A DNA stretch of 31,380 bases from CAZAEB01 sp964484095. GTDB lineage: Bacteria; Patescibacteriota; Microgenomatia; UBA12405; BS750m-G30. The notes beneath the pieces are model-generated. The model did no database searches. It was not told the DNA's origin and saw only the letters and a program-made list of their open reading frames with translations. How positions within the stretch are numbered: the stretch's first letter is position 1; every line of letters begins with the position of its first letter. The stretch covers positions 1-31,380 of the forward strand of contig CAZAEB010000004.1 of assembly GCA_964484095.1 (NCBI GenBank), read 5' to 3'. The position numbers and the translations under genes are program-made. Below are positions 14,701 through 23,052 of the stretch, in pieces.

Positions 14701-15838
14701 TTATTACCTGTCGGTAAACGTTTACAGTTTGGAGGGCTGTTTGCTTCCAGGAAAATTTACCAAGCCTTTCTCTTCCTTTCTTAATTAGATGTTTTCTTAA
14801 GTTAAGACTATTAGTAATTTTTTCTAGTGACGACTTTATTTGATCTAATTTTTTTGGATCGAAATAATAGGCTGCGTTTCCATACACCTCCGGAAGACAG
14901 CTTGCGTTGGAAGAAAGAACAGGGCAATCACAAGCCATCGCTTCAAGTCCGGTAAGGCCAAAGCCTTCCATAAGAGACGGCTGAACTAGTCCAAGTGAGT
15001 TTTTGTAAATAATTTTTAACTCACTGTCTGGGACGAATCCCAAAAATTTGATTTTACTGCCGGCTTTGTTTTGTTTAACAATATTTTCTAGTCTTTTAGT
15101 AAAAACATTTCGACTACAAACAATGGCAAGGTTAATTTCCTTGTTTTTCATTTTTATTACAGCTTCAATTAGCCTGGGGACGTTTTTGTGAGGATAAACA
15201 CTGCCGGTATAGACAAAATAATGATTCTTTTCCAGCTGAAATTTTTTAAGAACAGATTTATTATTTTTTGTCTCTAAAATTTTCAAAAAAGCCTTCCCTA
15301 CCCCCTCCCAAGTAACAAATATTTTGTTTTTTGAAATTTTTAAATCTTTTGACAATTTTTTCTTCCACCAGTTGGTGGGAACTATAATTGATTTTGAGTT
15401 TTTAATAATTAGCTGTGACAAAAATCTGTAGCCAAAATATTTCGGCCAATATAAAAGGGGGTGTTTTGTTGTTGTTTCTTTGCCCTTGAAATAATGCTTA
15501 ATAAGGTCATGAATGGTAACCACATACGGTTTAGGGCAAAAAAGTGGCGCGTTAAAGTGAGGAAAGTGAACAAGGTCTGGATTAGCTTTCTTTATAAGCA
15601 GAGGAAGTTCGATTTGTTCAAAAATTGAGTAGTGTTTTGTTTTTGAAGGAATATATTGATAAAAATCACCTAAATCTTTTTTAATTTCTTTCAATCGAGA
15701 ATCATTGACAATTAATTGAAAAGTAATTTTGTTTGTTTTGGGAAGTTTTTTTATTTCCATAAGCAGACTCATAACATACCTGCCTATGCCGGCATGTTCC
15801 AGTCCATACATTCGGGCGTCAATTAATACTTTTTTCAT
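14684..15838 (-). CDS. GT4-family glycosyltransferase
   Basis: 384 aa, GT-B fold, probably cytoplasmic and membrane-associated. It starts with KKVLIDARMYG and AGIGRYV (16-22), the Gly-rich donor loop found in mannosyl/rhamnosyl transferases such as MtfA-like enzymes. VTIHDLIKHY is at 107-116 and TGSVYPHKNVPRLI at 211-224, and EX7E is E291...E299 in MEGFGLTGLEAMACDCPV. It overlaps its GT2 neighbour by ATGA at the start and the next GT4 gene by 17 bp at the end. It would add one sugar to the lipid-linked glycan. Donor and linkage cannot be read from the sequence. Confidence 0.9.
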   Translation of the reverse strand: MKKVLIDARMYGLEHAGIGRYVMSLLMEIKKLPKTNKITFQLIVNDSRLKEIKKDLGDFYQYIPSKTKHYSIFEQIELPLLIKKANPDLVHFPHFNAPLFCPKPYVVTIHDLIKHYFKGKETTTKHPLLYWPKYFGYRFLSQLIIKNSKSIIVPTNWWKKKLSKDLKISKNKIFVTWEGVGKAFLKILETKNNKSVLKKFQLEKNHYFVYTGSVYPHKNVPRLIEAVIKMKNKEINLAIVCSRNVFTKRLENIVKQNKAGSKIKFLGFVPDSELKIIYKNSLGLVQPSLMEGFGLTGLEAMACDCPVLSSNASCLPEVYGNAAYYFDPKKLDQIKSSLEKITNSLNLRKHLIKKGRERLGKFSWKQTALQTVNVYRQVINEKKS

Positions 15839-16797
15839 TGATACTGCGAGTTTACTTTAAAAAGTCGATACTTTTCTAAAATATTAATGCCGACAGAAAC
15901 AATCATCCTTATCAGGTATGGATATTTTTTTTGATAATGCTTTTGGTAAAAAATTCTCATAGCTTCTACCGAAGCGCGCGCCGCTCTCAGCCTGGTCTCC
16001 TTTTTTGCTTTAGAGATATTGCCACTGTGTTTTTTTATCCCTGAAGAGACCCCCCTATAGTGAATGATCTTTATTTCAGGAAGGAAGAATATTTTCCAGC
16101 CCAATTTTTTCACCCGATAACAAAAGTCTAAATCTTCTCCGTACCAAAAATAGTCTTCATCCCACCAGTTTAGCTTTTTGCCGATTTTTGTTCTGATCAT
16201 CAAAAATGCTCCTGAACAAGAATCAATCTGGTGAGGAAGCTTGTCGTTTAAAAGGTGTCCGAGTGTGTATCCTGAAAAAAGTCTGCTTTCTGAGAAAATC
16301 TTTGCCAATCCGGAAAAATGACAAAATGATCTCCATGGGGTGGGAAAACCGCGGTGAGAAGCCTCGTCCAGTTTGCCATTAGCCATTACAAGTTTAGGAG
16401 TAACAATTCCAGCCTTTGGGTTATTTTCGAGAAAATCAATGGTATCAGAAAAAACACCAGGGTGTACTAGAGTATCAGGATTTAAAAAAAGCAGATAGTC
16501 GGGATTGTCTCTAATAGCTGGTCCCACTCCTTTATTATTGCCACCGGAAAAACCGAGATTTTTGCCGATTTCAAGAAGAATTATTTTTGGTTCTGTTTGA
16601 GTTTTTTTGGTTTTTAGAAATTCGATTGAATTGTCGGTAGAGTTGTTATCGGCGATAACGATTGAAGATATTTGGTATTTGGCCTTCTTATTTAAGTCTT
16701 TTTGATAAGATTGTTTTACTGAATCTAAACATTTTTCGAGATACTTTCCGGCATTATAGTTTAGGATAACGATTGACAATTTGGCTTTGTTTGCCAT
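15835..16797 (-). CDS. GT2-family glycosyltransferase (rhamnosyltransferase-like)
   Basis: 320 aa, GT-A fold inverting enzyme. The N-terminal LSIVILNYNAGKYLEKCLDS at 7-26 and IADNNSTDNS at 48-57 bind the nucleotide; the metal-binding DXD equivalent is NPD at 106-108. GGNNKGVG at 85-92 and the WYGEDLDFCYRVKKLGWKI block (catalytic-base ED at 221-222) complete the WbbL-like plan, seen in many rhamnosyltransferases. No membrane helices. The ATG shares a base with the stop of the upstream GT4 gene, and the end overlaps the following GT4 gene by ATGA. Substrate unknown. Confidence 0.9.
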   Translation of the reverse strand: MANKAKLSIVILNYNAGKYLEKCLDSVKQSYQKDLNKKAKYQISSIVIADNNSTDNSIEFLKTKKTQTEPKIILLEIGKNLGFSGGNNKGVGPAIRDNPDYLLFLNPDTLVHPGVFSDTIDFLENNPKAGIVTPKLVMANGKLDEASHRGFPTPWRSFCHFSGLAKIFSESRLFSGYTLGHLLNDKLPHQIDSCSGAFLMIRTKIGKKLNWWDEDYFWYGEDLDFCYRVKKLGWKIFFLPEIKIIHYRGVSSGIKKHSGNISKAKKETRLRAARASVEAMRIFYQKHYQKKYPYLIRMIVSVGINILEKYRLFKVNSQYQ

Positions 16798-18011
16798 TAT
16801 TTTAAGGTTTTTTGGTAAACATCTAACAACTGATCGGCGCTAATTTTCCAGGAATACTTTTTTGTAACCAGTTTTTTACCTTCCTGCCCAATTCTTTCTC
16901 TTGTTCTTTTGTCAGACAAAACTTTTATTGTTTTTTCAATTATCTCTGGGTAATCTTTGGCAACAATTACGTTTTTATTATTTGTCGCTTCTATTCCTTC
17001 TATCCCTTGCGGAGTTGTTATAATCGGCAGACCGCAAGCCATTGCCTCAAAAAACTTTGTTCTACTGCCACCGCCACTTTTTACTGGAGCAACCAAAACC
17101 CAGCTTTTTAGGTAGGCATTTGCCGGATTATCAACGTTACCAATTTTTACCGATTCGGGGCTGGTAATTAGCTTCTTATTTTTATTAATAAACTCTTTGG
17201 AGTGGCGGCCGGCAATATGAAGCATAGAATTGGGAACTTTTTTCTTAATTTCTGGCCAGACATATTTTAAAAGATTAGTCGCTCCTTCGGTGTTTTGCAT
17301 CCATTTAAAATTAGCTACTCCAAAAAGAATAGTTGGCTTTTTATCTTTGGTCATCTTTTTAGTTTTAAAAAGGTTTTCTGCTACCCCATTAACTGATAGG
17401 TCGGCAGTTCTTTTTGATAATCTTTTCATTAGCTTTTGGTCATCTTTGGAAACGGCCACTAATCTGTCAGCCTTTTTCCAAAAATATGTTTCCCAGAATT
17501 TAAGTTTAGCAACATCGATCCATAACAATAGTTTTATCAAAGAGGCTTTACCTCTCAGAGTTTCTACGAAATGCTGATAGACGGCATACTCTATTGTTTG
17601 GTCAATCAAAACTATCGGGATTTTAGTTTTGGGGACGTTAGGCATTAGATAAAAGCATTCAACATGAATAAGGTCATATTTTTCTCTATCCGTTTCCTTT
17701 ATAATCATTTTCTTAAGCTCCGTAGAATAGTAGTTTGAGACTAAGAAGGGGTAGGCGCTAAAACCAGTTCGGAGAACTTTTCTCAAACTCCAGGTTTTAC
17801 CTCTTTCGATAGTATGTATCTTTTTACAATATTTTCTTAAAGGAGAGTTTTTGGAGGTTTTTTGCCCTGGAAGAGTAAAACAAATCAGGGTTATTTGGCA
17901 TTCTTTGGCTAAATTTTTGATCAAATGATATGATCTTGTCTGGCCTCCTGAGTAAGGAGGGTAAGGCAGATATGGAGTGATCATTAATATCTTTTTTTTA
18001 TCATTCATCAT
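16797..18011 (-). CDS. GT4-family glycosyltransferase with altered EX7E
   Basis: 404 aa, GT-B fold. It opens with ILMITPYLPYPPYSGGQTR at 8-26, the donor-loop start common in this subgroup (compare PBP-linked GT4 sugar transferases with PYPPxxGG). Donor-side blocks are FGVANFKWMQNTEGA (about 230-244) and SGGGSRTKFFEAMACG at 312-327. Only the second Glu (E322) of the EX7E pair is present; the first position is taken by the GGGSR loop, as in other members of this subgroup. It overlaps the upstream PMT-like gene by 11 bp and shares one base with the next gene. Likely active; donor unknown. Confidence 0.88.
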   Translation of the reverse strand: MMNDKKKILMITPYLPYPPYSGGQTRSYHLIKNLAKECQITLICFTLPGQKTSKNSPLRKYCKKIHTIERGKTWSLRKVLRTGFSAYPFLVSNYYSTELKKMIIKETDREKYDLIHVECFYLMPNVPKTKIPIVLIDQTIEYAVYQHFVETLRGKASLIKLLLWIDVAKLKFWETYFWKKADRLVAVSKDDQKLMKRLSKRTADLSVNGVAENLFKTKKMTKDKKPTILFGVANFKWMQNTEGATNLLKYVWPEIKKKVPNSMLHIAGRHSKEFINKNKKLITSPESVKIGNVDNPANAYLKSWVLVAPVKSGGGSRTKFFEAMACGLPIITTPQGIEGIEATNNKNVIVAKDYPEIIEKTIKVLSDKRTRERIGQEGKKLVTKKYSWKISADQLLDVYQKTLK

Positions 18012-19449
18012 TATTGCAATTTAGCAGATCAATTATTATCCACTGATCGGTTTTATCCAGCACCTGGCAATTTTCTGCCAGTCTTTTGGTATTCTCGTCG
18101 TAGTTAATAGAAACATAGTGGGTCGCTCCAAGTTTTAAAATGTTTTCATAAGGATAAATCATTACCGGCCATCCTTGGCGATTTGTTTGATATAAAAAGG
18201 CAGTATCTCCGCCATAAGGGGCAATAACTTTAGCGCTGAGGGGAAGCAGTTGGTCCGCTTTTTTACCGGCTTCAATAATTTCCGGATGATTTATTTGATA
18301 ATAATCTTTGACCTGGTAGCCGGAAAAAAGAATAGAAAATGCAATAGTTGCCGTGATGGCGGGATATAAAAACCACTTGTTGATATTCTTTTTTGGAAGA
18401 GAAATGAGTAAATCTATCCCCAGTCCTAAAAAAACGGCAATTGTGGGAGCAAGAATGATTTGATAGTAGTCGTGCTGTATGTTTCCTTTGGCAAAAATAA
18501 TCAGGTAAGCAAAACTGCCGGCAAGCCAGGACCAAAAAATAATATTTTTGCTCTTAATTTTCGAGACGATTCCCGTGACAAGTAGCCCTGTCCCCCACCC
18601 GCCTAGAATAAGTTTTGCCAGCCTTTCATAAAAAAGCCATCGCCACCAAGCGGGTTTTAGTCTCATTCCGCCGGCATTATAAAGCCAATTGCTTGCCGGA
18701 ATACCTTCCGGAAACTGCTGTATCCAAAATCTCCATAGTCCAAATGGGATAGCGGCTAAAACTATATAGGTAACTCCGAGAAAGTATCTTTTTGCTCTAA
18801 GAAAAACTACTGTCCAGCTGGGAACTAGAATAAAAACAGCATATGGTTTTGCCAAAACGGCCCCAACGGCCAAAGTAAGACTAAGTATCAGCATTAAGGA
18901 AACTTTTGTATTTTTTGCCTCCCAACTTAATAGACAGCATATGCTTGAAAGGGTGAAAAAAACCATTGTTGGGTCGGGTAGAATCGTTCTTGAGTAGAAT
19001 ATATTAAAGGGAAGAAAAAGAAAGAAAAATAAACTAAAAATTGCTGTTGGCCAGTTTGCGCATTTTTTTACAATTTTGTATAGAAAAAGGCCTGCAAAAA
19101 CCCACAACAGCGAGCTTACCAGTCTTCCTGTTCCTTCAAAATTCAAATAATCACTAATACTTGATGTGACTTTATAAAAACATGCATGGATTGCATTATA
19201 AATCGGGAATTCTACAAATCGATGGCCTTTGGGATTATCTATTCCAGAGGGAATGCTGGAAAGATCATCGAATTTTGGATAAAAGAAATTAAAGTCTGTT
19301 TTTAAAAAATTTCTAGCTACAGCTGCAGTATCTGCCTGTCGCCAAGAATGCCAGTCGGCAATTGGAGAGTTGATTTTATGAAGTCGTACCAGCACTGCCA
19401 ATATAAGAAGAATTAAAACTGCTAGTTTTTTTAACATTTCTTTATTCAC
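18001..19449 (-). CDS. GT-C/PMT-like multi-pass glycosyltransferase (GT39/ArnT-type)
   Basis: 482 aa, about ten or more membrane segments starting at residue 8. The first outer loop carries ADWHSWRQADTAAVARNF (about 31-48), where the family has its catalytic acidic residue (Asp32 is the candidate). Such proteins use polyprenyl-phosphate sugars as donors and act on the outer face of the membrane, modifying lipids, glycans or proteins. A soluble domain follows the last membrane segment (about 385-482). The start at 19449 is GTG with 8-bp overlap; an ATG at 19437, four residues on, is an alternative that would remove the overlap. The acceptor is unknown; a second GT-C gene lies at 26142. Confidence 0.85.
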   Translation of the reverse strand: MNKEMLKKLAVLILLILAVLVRLHKINSPIADWHSWRQADTAAVARNFLKTDFNFFYPKFDDLSSIPSGIDNPKGHRFVEFPIYNAIHACFYKVTSSISDYLNFEGTGRLVSSLLWVFAGLFLYKIVKKCANWPTAIFSLFFFLFLPFNIFYSRTILPDPTMVFFTLSSICCLLSWEAKNTKVSLMLILSLTLAVGAVLAKPYAVFILVPSWTVVFLRAKRYFLGVTYIVLAAIPFGLWRFWIQQFPEGIPASNWLYNAGGMRLKPAWWRWLFYERLAKLILGGWGTGLLVTGIVSKIKSKNIIFWSWLAGSFAYLIIFAKGNIQHDYYQIILAPTIAVFLGLGIDLLISLPKKNINKWFLYPAITATIAFSILFSGYQVKDYYQINHPEIIEAGKKADQLLPLSAKVIAPYGGDTAFLYQTNRQGWPVMIYPYENILKLGATHYVSINYDENTKRLAENCQVLDKTDQWIIIDLLNCNNDE

Positions 19450-20938
19450 GTATTTTTTCTGGGCTGCTTGTTTTAATTGACTGATAGAGAATTCCGGTAA
19501 CGATCCAAAAATAAAAAGCTACTTTTGAAGCCTCAAATACGTCGATAAATACGGCGTTAGCAAGAAAACCAATGACAACTCCAATGAGTCCAGCCGCCCA
19601 AAAGTTTTTCTTGTCCTTAAGACTAGTAAATCCAATTTTAAGCAGGTGAAGAATTATTAAAAACAAAGCCAAAAACCCAACAATGCCTGTTTCTCCAAGG
19701 GTTCTTAAATAGTCGTTATCAGTGGCAAGTCCGATTGATGAGTAACCAGTGCCCAATAAAGGATTTTTAAGAAAAGCTCTTTGAGCCCTTGGCCATTCAA
19801 CGTCAAAGCGAATACTTGATGATCTGGCTGCAGCGGCTTCTATTTCTTCTGGCTTTGGCCAGTTTCTTACCTCTCGGATAATCACTTTTTTAGGAATGAT
19901 TGGTGTTAGAGAAGTTTTAGTCTGAGAACCACTCTCTCCCGCTTGTTTAATTTCATTAAGATCACTTTTTTCAGGTTGAATGGTTGGGGCAGGCTCAGGA
20001 GTAACTTCTGGCCTTGGAATTAGGCCAGCAATTACATTGGTGTATTTTTGTGTGAAGACAGGAAAACCTTGAAACGAGCTTGCCAATCGTATATTTAATT
20101 CATTTGATTGAAGTGCAAAAAACACACTTAAAATAACTACTACTGGAATCCATCGGTGCGCTTTAAGGAGAACTAAAGTAGATGTAATGGCGACAAGATA
20201 AGCAACAAAAGAAACCCTAGAGGCGGTAAGTGTTAATAGGTAGAAATCTATAATCATTATCGCCACAAGAAAAATTTTTCCAGTGAATTTTGAAGAATGT
20301 TTAATAAAAACAGGGAATAAGGCAAGAACTATAACAAGCCATACGGCTAGGTCATAATGACCGGCAAAAGTCGATCCTATTCTTGTCCATTCATCCAAGT
20401 ATAATAGAGCTCCTTTTGAAAACTCCTCATTCATTGTTGACACAACAGGAAAGTGGAGATATTTTTGACCCATTCCGTAGGCAAATACACCAATCGAAGA
20501 AACGGAAATAATTTTAGCAAGATGATTTAATTTCAAAAATCTAGAACCGTCCAGAGCAACAAAAAACAAACTCATATATTCAATTCTGCGAATAAAATGA
20601 AGAGCGGCAATTTTTGGGTCAATAAGATGACTAATAAACATTGCTCCGACAAGAGAAATAGCTCCTGCTGCCCAGTAAATTAGGAATAATTTAAATATCT
20701 TTTCTTTAAAAACTGGAAATCCATTTTTGAGTTGATAGAGAAGCCAGACAAAAAGAGCCGCAAAAACAACCAGATCGTCAACCCTTATGTTGACATAGCT
20801 TCCCTCGACTGCTTGAAGGGGAAATTTAGGATACAAGGGTATAAAGATTAACAGAACAACCAGAGCCACCTTAACAAGATTGAGATTACTGGTTAATGAC
20901 TGCCAATGCTTGGCTATAGGTTTTTTTAAGATATTCAT
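19442..20938 (-). CDS. O-antigen ligase/polymerase-like membrane protein (Wzy/WaaL family)
   Basis: 498 aa with about ten to twelve membrane segments, the first at about 24-42. The Wzy_C/WaaL region ends with a NPLLGTGYSSIGLATDNDYL block and LGETGIVGFLALFLI, typical of O-antigen ligases and polymerases, which transfer or polymerise lipid-linked glycans on the outer face. The large outer loop (about 280-390) holds a Pro/Glu-rich stretch (PRPEVTPEPAPTIQPE) that looks unstructured and is unusual. It could be the polymerase of this cluster, or a ligase joining glycan to a protein. The ATG at 20938 overlaps the preceding GT2 by 53 bp, the longest overlap here; a GTG at 20869 is an alternative, shorter start that would cut 23 residues. 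Confidence 0.87.
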   Translation of the reverse strand: MNILKKPIAKHWQSLTSNLNLVKVALVVLLIFIPLYPKFPLQAVEGSYVNIRVDDLVVFAALFVWLLYQLKNGFPVFKEKIFKLFLIYWAAGAISLVGAMFISHLIDPKIAALHFIRRIEYMSLFFVALDGSRFLKLNHLAKIISVSSIGVFAYGMGQKYLHFPVVSTMNEEFSKGALLYLDEWTRIGSTFAGHYDLAVWLVIVLALFPVFIKHSSKFTGKIFLVAIMIIDFYLLTLTASRVSFVAYLVAITSTLVLLKAHRWIPVVVILSVFFALQSNELNIRLASSFQGFPVFTQKYTNVIAGLIPRPEVTPEPAPTIQPEKSDLNEIKQAGESGSQTKTSLTPIIPKKVIIREVRNWPKPEEIEAAAARSSSIRFDVEWPRAQRAFLKNPLLGTGYSSIGLATDNDYLRTLGETGIVGFLALFLIILHLLKIGFTSLKDKKNFWAAGLIGVVIGFLANAVFIDVFEASKVAFYFWIVTGILYQSIKTSSPEKIRE

Positions 20939-21818
20939 CGTTTTTGAGAATCCCGATAAAATACGAGGCCATGGCTTTAATATTTAACATGATTTTTAAT
21001 ATAAATAACTCATAGGGCTTTTTGTGCTTTTTATAAAAATAGATAAGCCCATTAAAAATATTAATAATTGGCGCAGTGCGACCACAACTACTTTTGCCGC
21101 CAAGATGAATTATTCTGGCATTAGGATAAAAGCCGACCCTTAAACCTTTTTGTGAAATACGATAACACCATTCCACCTCCTCCATATACATAAAATAATT
21201 TTCATCAAATCCTTTAGTTTGTCGATAAACATCTTTTCTAAGTAACATGAATGCTCCCATTACCCAGTCAACGTATTGTATTTTTTGAGGAGATGACATT
21301 GTTTTTGTGCTCTTTATCAGTCTGTCTAAAAACAACATCGAAAAAGCGGTATCAAGGTGGGGAAATTTGGCAGCAGAACCTTGATTGGATTTGTCAGGGT
21401 TTAAAAGTTTACAGCCAACGAGGTCATATTCCGGATGAGTAGAAAGCCAGAACAAGGTCTGACTGATAGCGGCGTCAAAAATAACAGTGTCGCTATTAAG
21501 AAGAAGAATATATTCTCCTTTGCAAATTTTCATTGCCTGATTATTGGCCCTGCCGAAACCGAGATTTTTTTTGTTAAAAATTGTCTTTATATTACTATTT
21601 TTTTTCTTCTCTAAATTTACCAAGTACTCTACAGATCCATCTAGAGAGCCATTATCAACGATTATTAATTCTGTAGGAATTAAATCTTCATTATCTGCCA
21701 GTGCTTTTTTACCGGAAAAATCCAGTCTGCGATCATTTCTGAAAATTGATTCAACACAGTCTTTAAGAATGTCTTTTGTATTAAAACTTAAAATAATAAT
21801 TGATAAAGTAGGTTTCAT
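20886..21818 (-). CDS. GT2-family glycosyltransferase (rhamnosyltransferase-like)
   Basis: 310 aa, GT-A fold. LSIIILSFNTKDILKDCVES at 5-24, IIVDNGSLDGS at 52-62, FGRANNQAM at 88-96 and the DXD-type NSD at 108-110 mark the donor domain; MYMEEVEWCYRISQKGLRVGF (about 210-230) is the catalytic acidic block and RIIHLGGKSS the C-terminal part of the fold. Same WbbL-like plan as the genes at 15835 and 29778, but not close enough to be a recent duplicate by eye. It starts by an ATGA overlap with the 191-aa membrane protein gene and runs 53 bp into the O-antigen-ligase-like gene. Substrate unknown. Confidence 0.9.
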   Translation of the reverse strand: MKPTLSIIILSFNTKDILKDCVESIFRNDRRLDFSGKKALADNEDLIPTELIIVDNGSLDGSVEYLVNLEKKKNSNIKTIFNKKNLGFGRANNQAMKICKGEYILLLNSDTVIFDAAISQTLFWLSTHPEYDLVGCKLLNPDKSNQGSAAKFPHLDTAFSMLFLDRLIKSTKTMSSPQKIQYVDWVMGAFMLLRKDVYRQTKGFDENYFMYMEEVEWCYRISQKGLRVGFYPNARIIHLGGKSSCGRTAPIINIFNGLIYFYKKHKKPYELFILKIMLNIKAMASYFIGILKNDEYLKKTYSQALAVINQ

Positions 21819-22390
21819 TTTTTTACTCTTTTAAAAATTGCTGTCAGTTCGCCAAACTCAACAATCCAATAATTGGCTATAGTTAATAGAATAATCCAGG
21901 CAGACCAAAAAACTGCTAGTCTGACAATAACCGAGGATGAAAACCATTTAAGACTCACTTTTGATTTCCACACTTTTCCATCTGCCTCAAGAATGAACTG
22001 TTTTCTGCTGGCCTCAGCAGTAAAAACATCATTCTCCCATTCATAGCCGTTTATAAAAAGTGATTGCTTCATAGGATAAATAAGCTCTTCCAGATAGTAC
22101 GTCTGTTTAGTGTCGATAAAAACCTCTTTCCCAAACTCTGGTGGATGATTTAGCCTTATTGAGGGCAAAAAAGATGATTTTGAAAAGTAATTCTGATAAT
22201 AGGAAATAACTTCTTTTCTTTCTTTGTTTGTATAGTAAGCGGAGACATCTTTAATCTGCCAGGTGTCGCCCGGCTCGTCAGATTTAAAAGCTTCAGACAG
22301 ATCTGAAGGAGGTAGTTTTGGTGCAGGAACAATGAGATAAAGACTGATAAGTACACCTATCATTAGCCATATTTTTTTAGTAAATCTCAT
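21815..22390 (-). CDS. Unrecognised two-membrane-segment protein of the glycan operon
   Basis: 191 aa from the ATG at 22390; a longer frame back to 22489 would overlap the acyltransferase gene and has no clear merit. One membrane segment at about 7-21, an outer domain of about 130 residues with PAPKLPPSD, YYTNKERKEVISYYQNYF and a Trp/Tyr-rich stretch, a second membrane segment at about 153-173 and a short basic tail. I do not recognise the family. Topology (both ends inside, one outer domain) and position between the hexapeptide acyltransferase and a GT2 gene suggest a structural or accessory role in export, polymerisation or modification of the glycan. It ends by ATGA overlap with the GT2 gene. 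Confidence 0.75.
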   Translation of the reverse strand: MRFTKKIWLMIGVLISLYLIVPAPKLPPSDLSEAFKSDEPGDTWQIKDVSAYYTNKERKEVISYYQNYFSKSSFLPSIRLNHPPEFGKEVFIDTKQTYYLEELIYPMKQSLFINGYEWENDVFTAEASRKQFILEADGKVWKSKVSLKWFSSSVIVRLAVFWSAWIILLTIANYWIVEFGELTAIFKRVKK

Positions 22391-22406
22391 CGTTTTAATT
22401 AAAAAG

Positions 22407-23051
22407 TTACTGGAAGAGCCTTGCTCTGCCGAGCCTATAATTCCAAGACTTGGTTTTTCTTTCACCAATTTCTCTGGCAGGAACACCACCGTAAATTTTT
22501 CCTGAAGGGACAGTTTTAGTTACTACTGCTCCACCAGCCACAACTGCTCCATCACCGATTTTTACTCCCGGTAAAATAATTGCTCTGGGACCAATAAACA
22601 CGTAACTGCCTATATCAACTGCTTCTTCCACTGCCCTCATATCCTGACTACTAACATCGTGTTCGGAGGTGTAAATCATTACTTCTGAGGCGATGTCAAC
22701 ATGTTTACCAATTTTTATTCCACCGCGTCCGTCTAAAAATGATCGATAACCGACTATTGTCCCCTCTCCAATTTCAACCCTAGATGGGGTGAAAAATCTG
22801 ACCCCGCTGTGAATGACTGCCCTTGGACCAATTTTCACGCCGGATACCGAGAAAAACATTTTTCTAATCGTCCAAAGTGGGCAATGGCCGACTATATTTA
22901 GGATCATCAGCCAAAAGTCGGAAAACCAGCTGGTTATTCTTGTGGTAATTTTGGCTACTCCTTGACTATACGAAATACTATTATCCATTTTATCTTTAAA
23001 TATCAATTTGGGTGGGAAAATAGTTAGCTCAATATTGCTGGTAATTTTCAT
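22407..23051 (-). CDS. Hexapeptide-repeat acyltransferase (LbH family, WcaF/maltose-acetyltransferase-like)
   Basis: 214 aa. After a 60-residue N-terminal part, left-handed beta-helix repeats run from about 72 to 190 (IGPRAVI, IGEGTIV, IGKHVDI, IGSYVFI, IGDGAVV and others), followed by VPSGKIYGGVPAREIG, the typical end of sugar O-acetyltransferases. His131 in YTSEHDV fits the catalytic His. It probably transfers an acetyl group from acetyl-CoA to a sugar hydroxyl of the glycan in the cytoplasm. It starts 1 bp after the upstream GT4 stop. An ATG at residue 22 could be an alternative start, though tight spacing favours 23051. Confidence 0.9.
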   Translation of the reverse strand: MKITSNIELTIFPPKLIFKDKMDNSISYSQGVAKITTRITSWFSDFWLMILNIVGHCPLWTIRKMFFSVSGVKIGPRAVIHSGVRFFTPSRVEIGEGTIVGYRSFLDGRGGIKIGKHVDIASEVMIYTSEHDVSSQDMRAVEEAVDIGSYVFIGPRAIILPGVKIGDGAVVAGGAVVTKTVPSGKIYGGVPAREIGERKTKSWNYRLGRARLFQ

Positions 23052-23052
23052 T

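Noticed and set aside
15835..21818. The GT2 genes at 15835, 20886 and 29778 as recent duplicates
   Set aside because: They share only family motifs; the regions between motifs differ strongly by eye.
21815..22489. Longer frame for the 191-aa membrane protein, starting at 22489
   Set aside because: It overlaps the acyltransferase gene by 83 bp; the ATG at 22390 places the membrane segment normally near the N-terminus.
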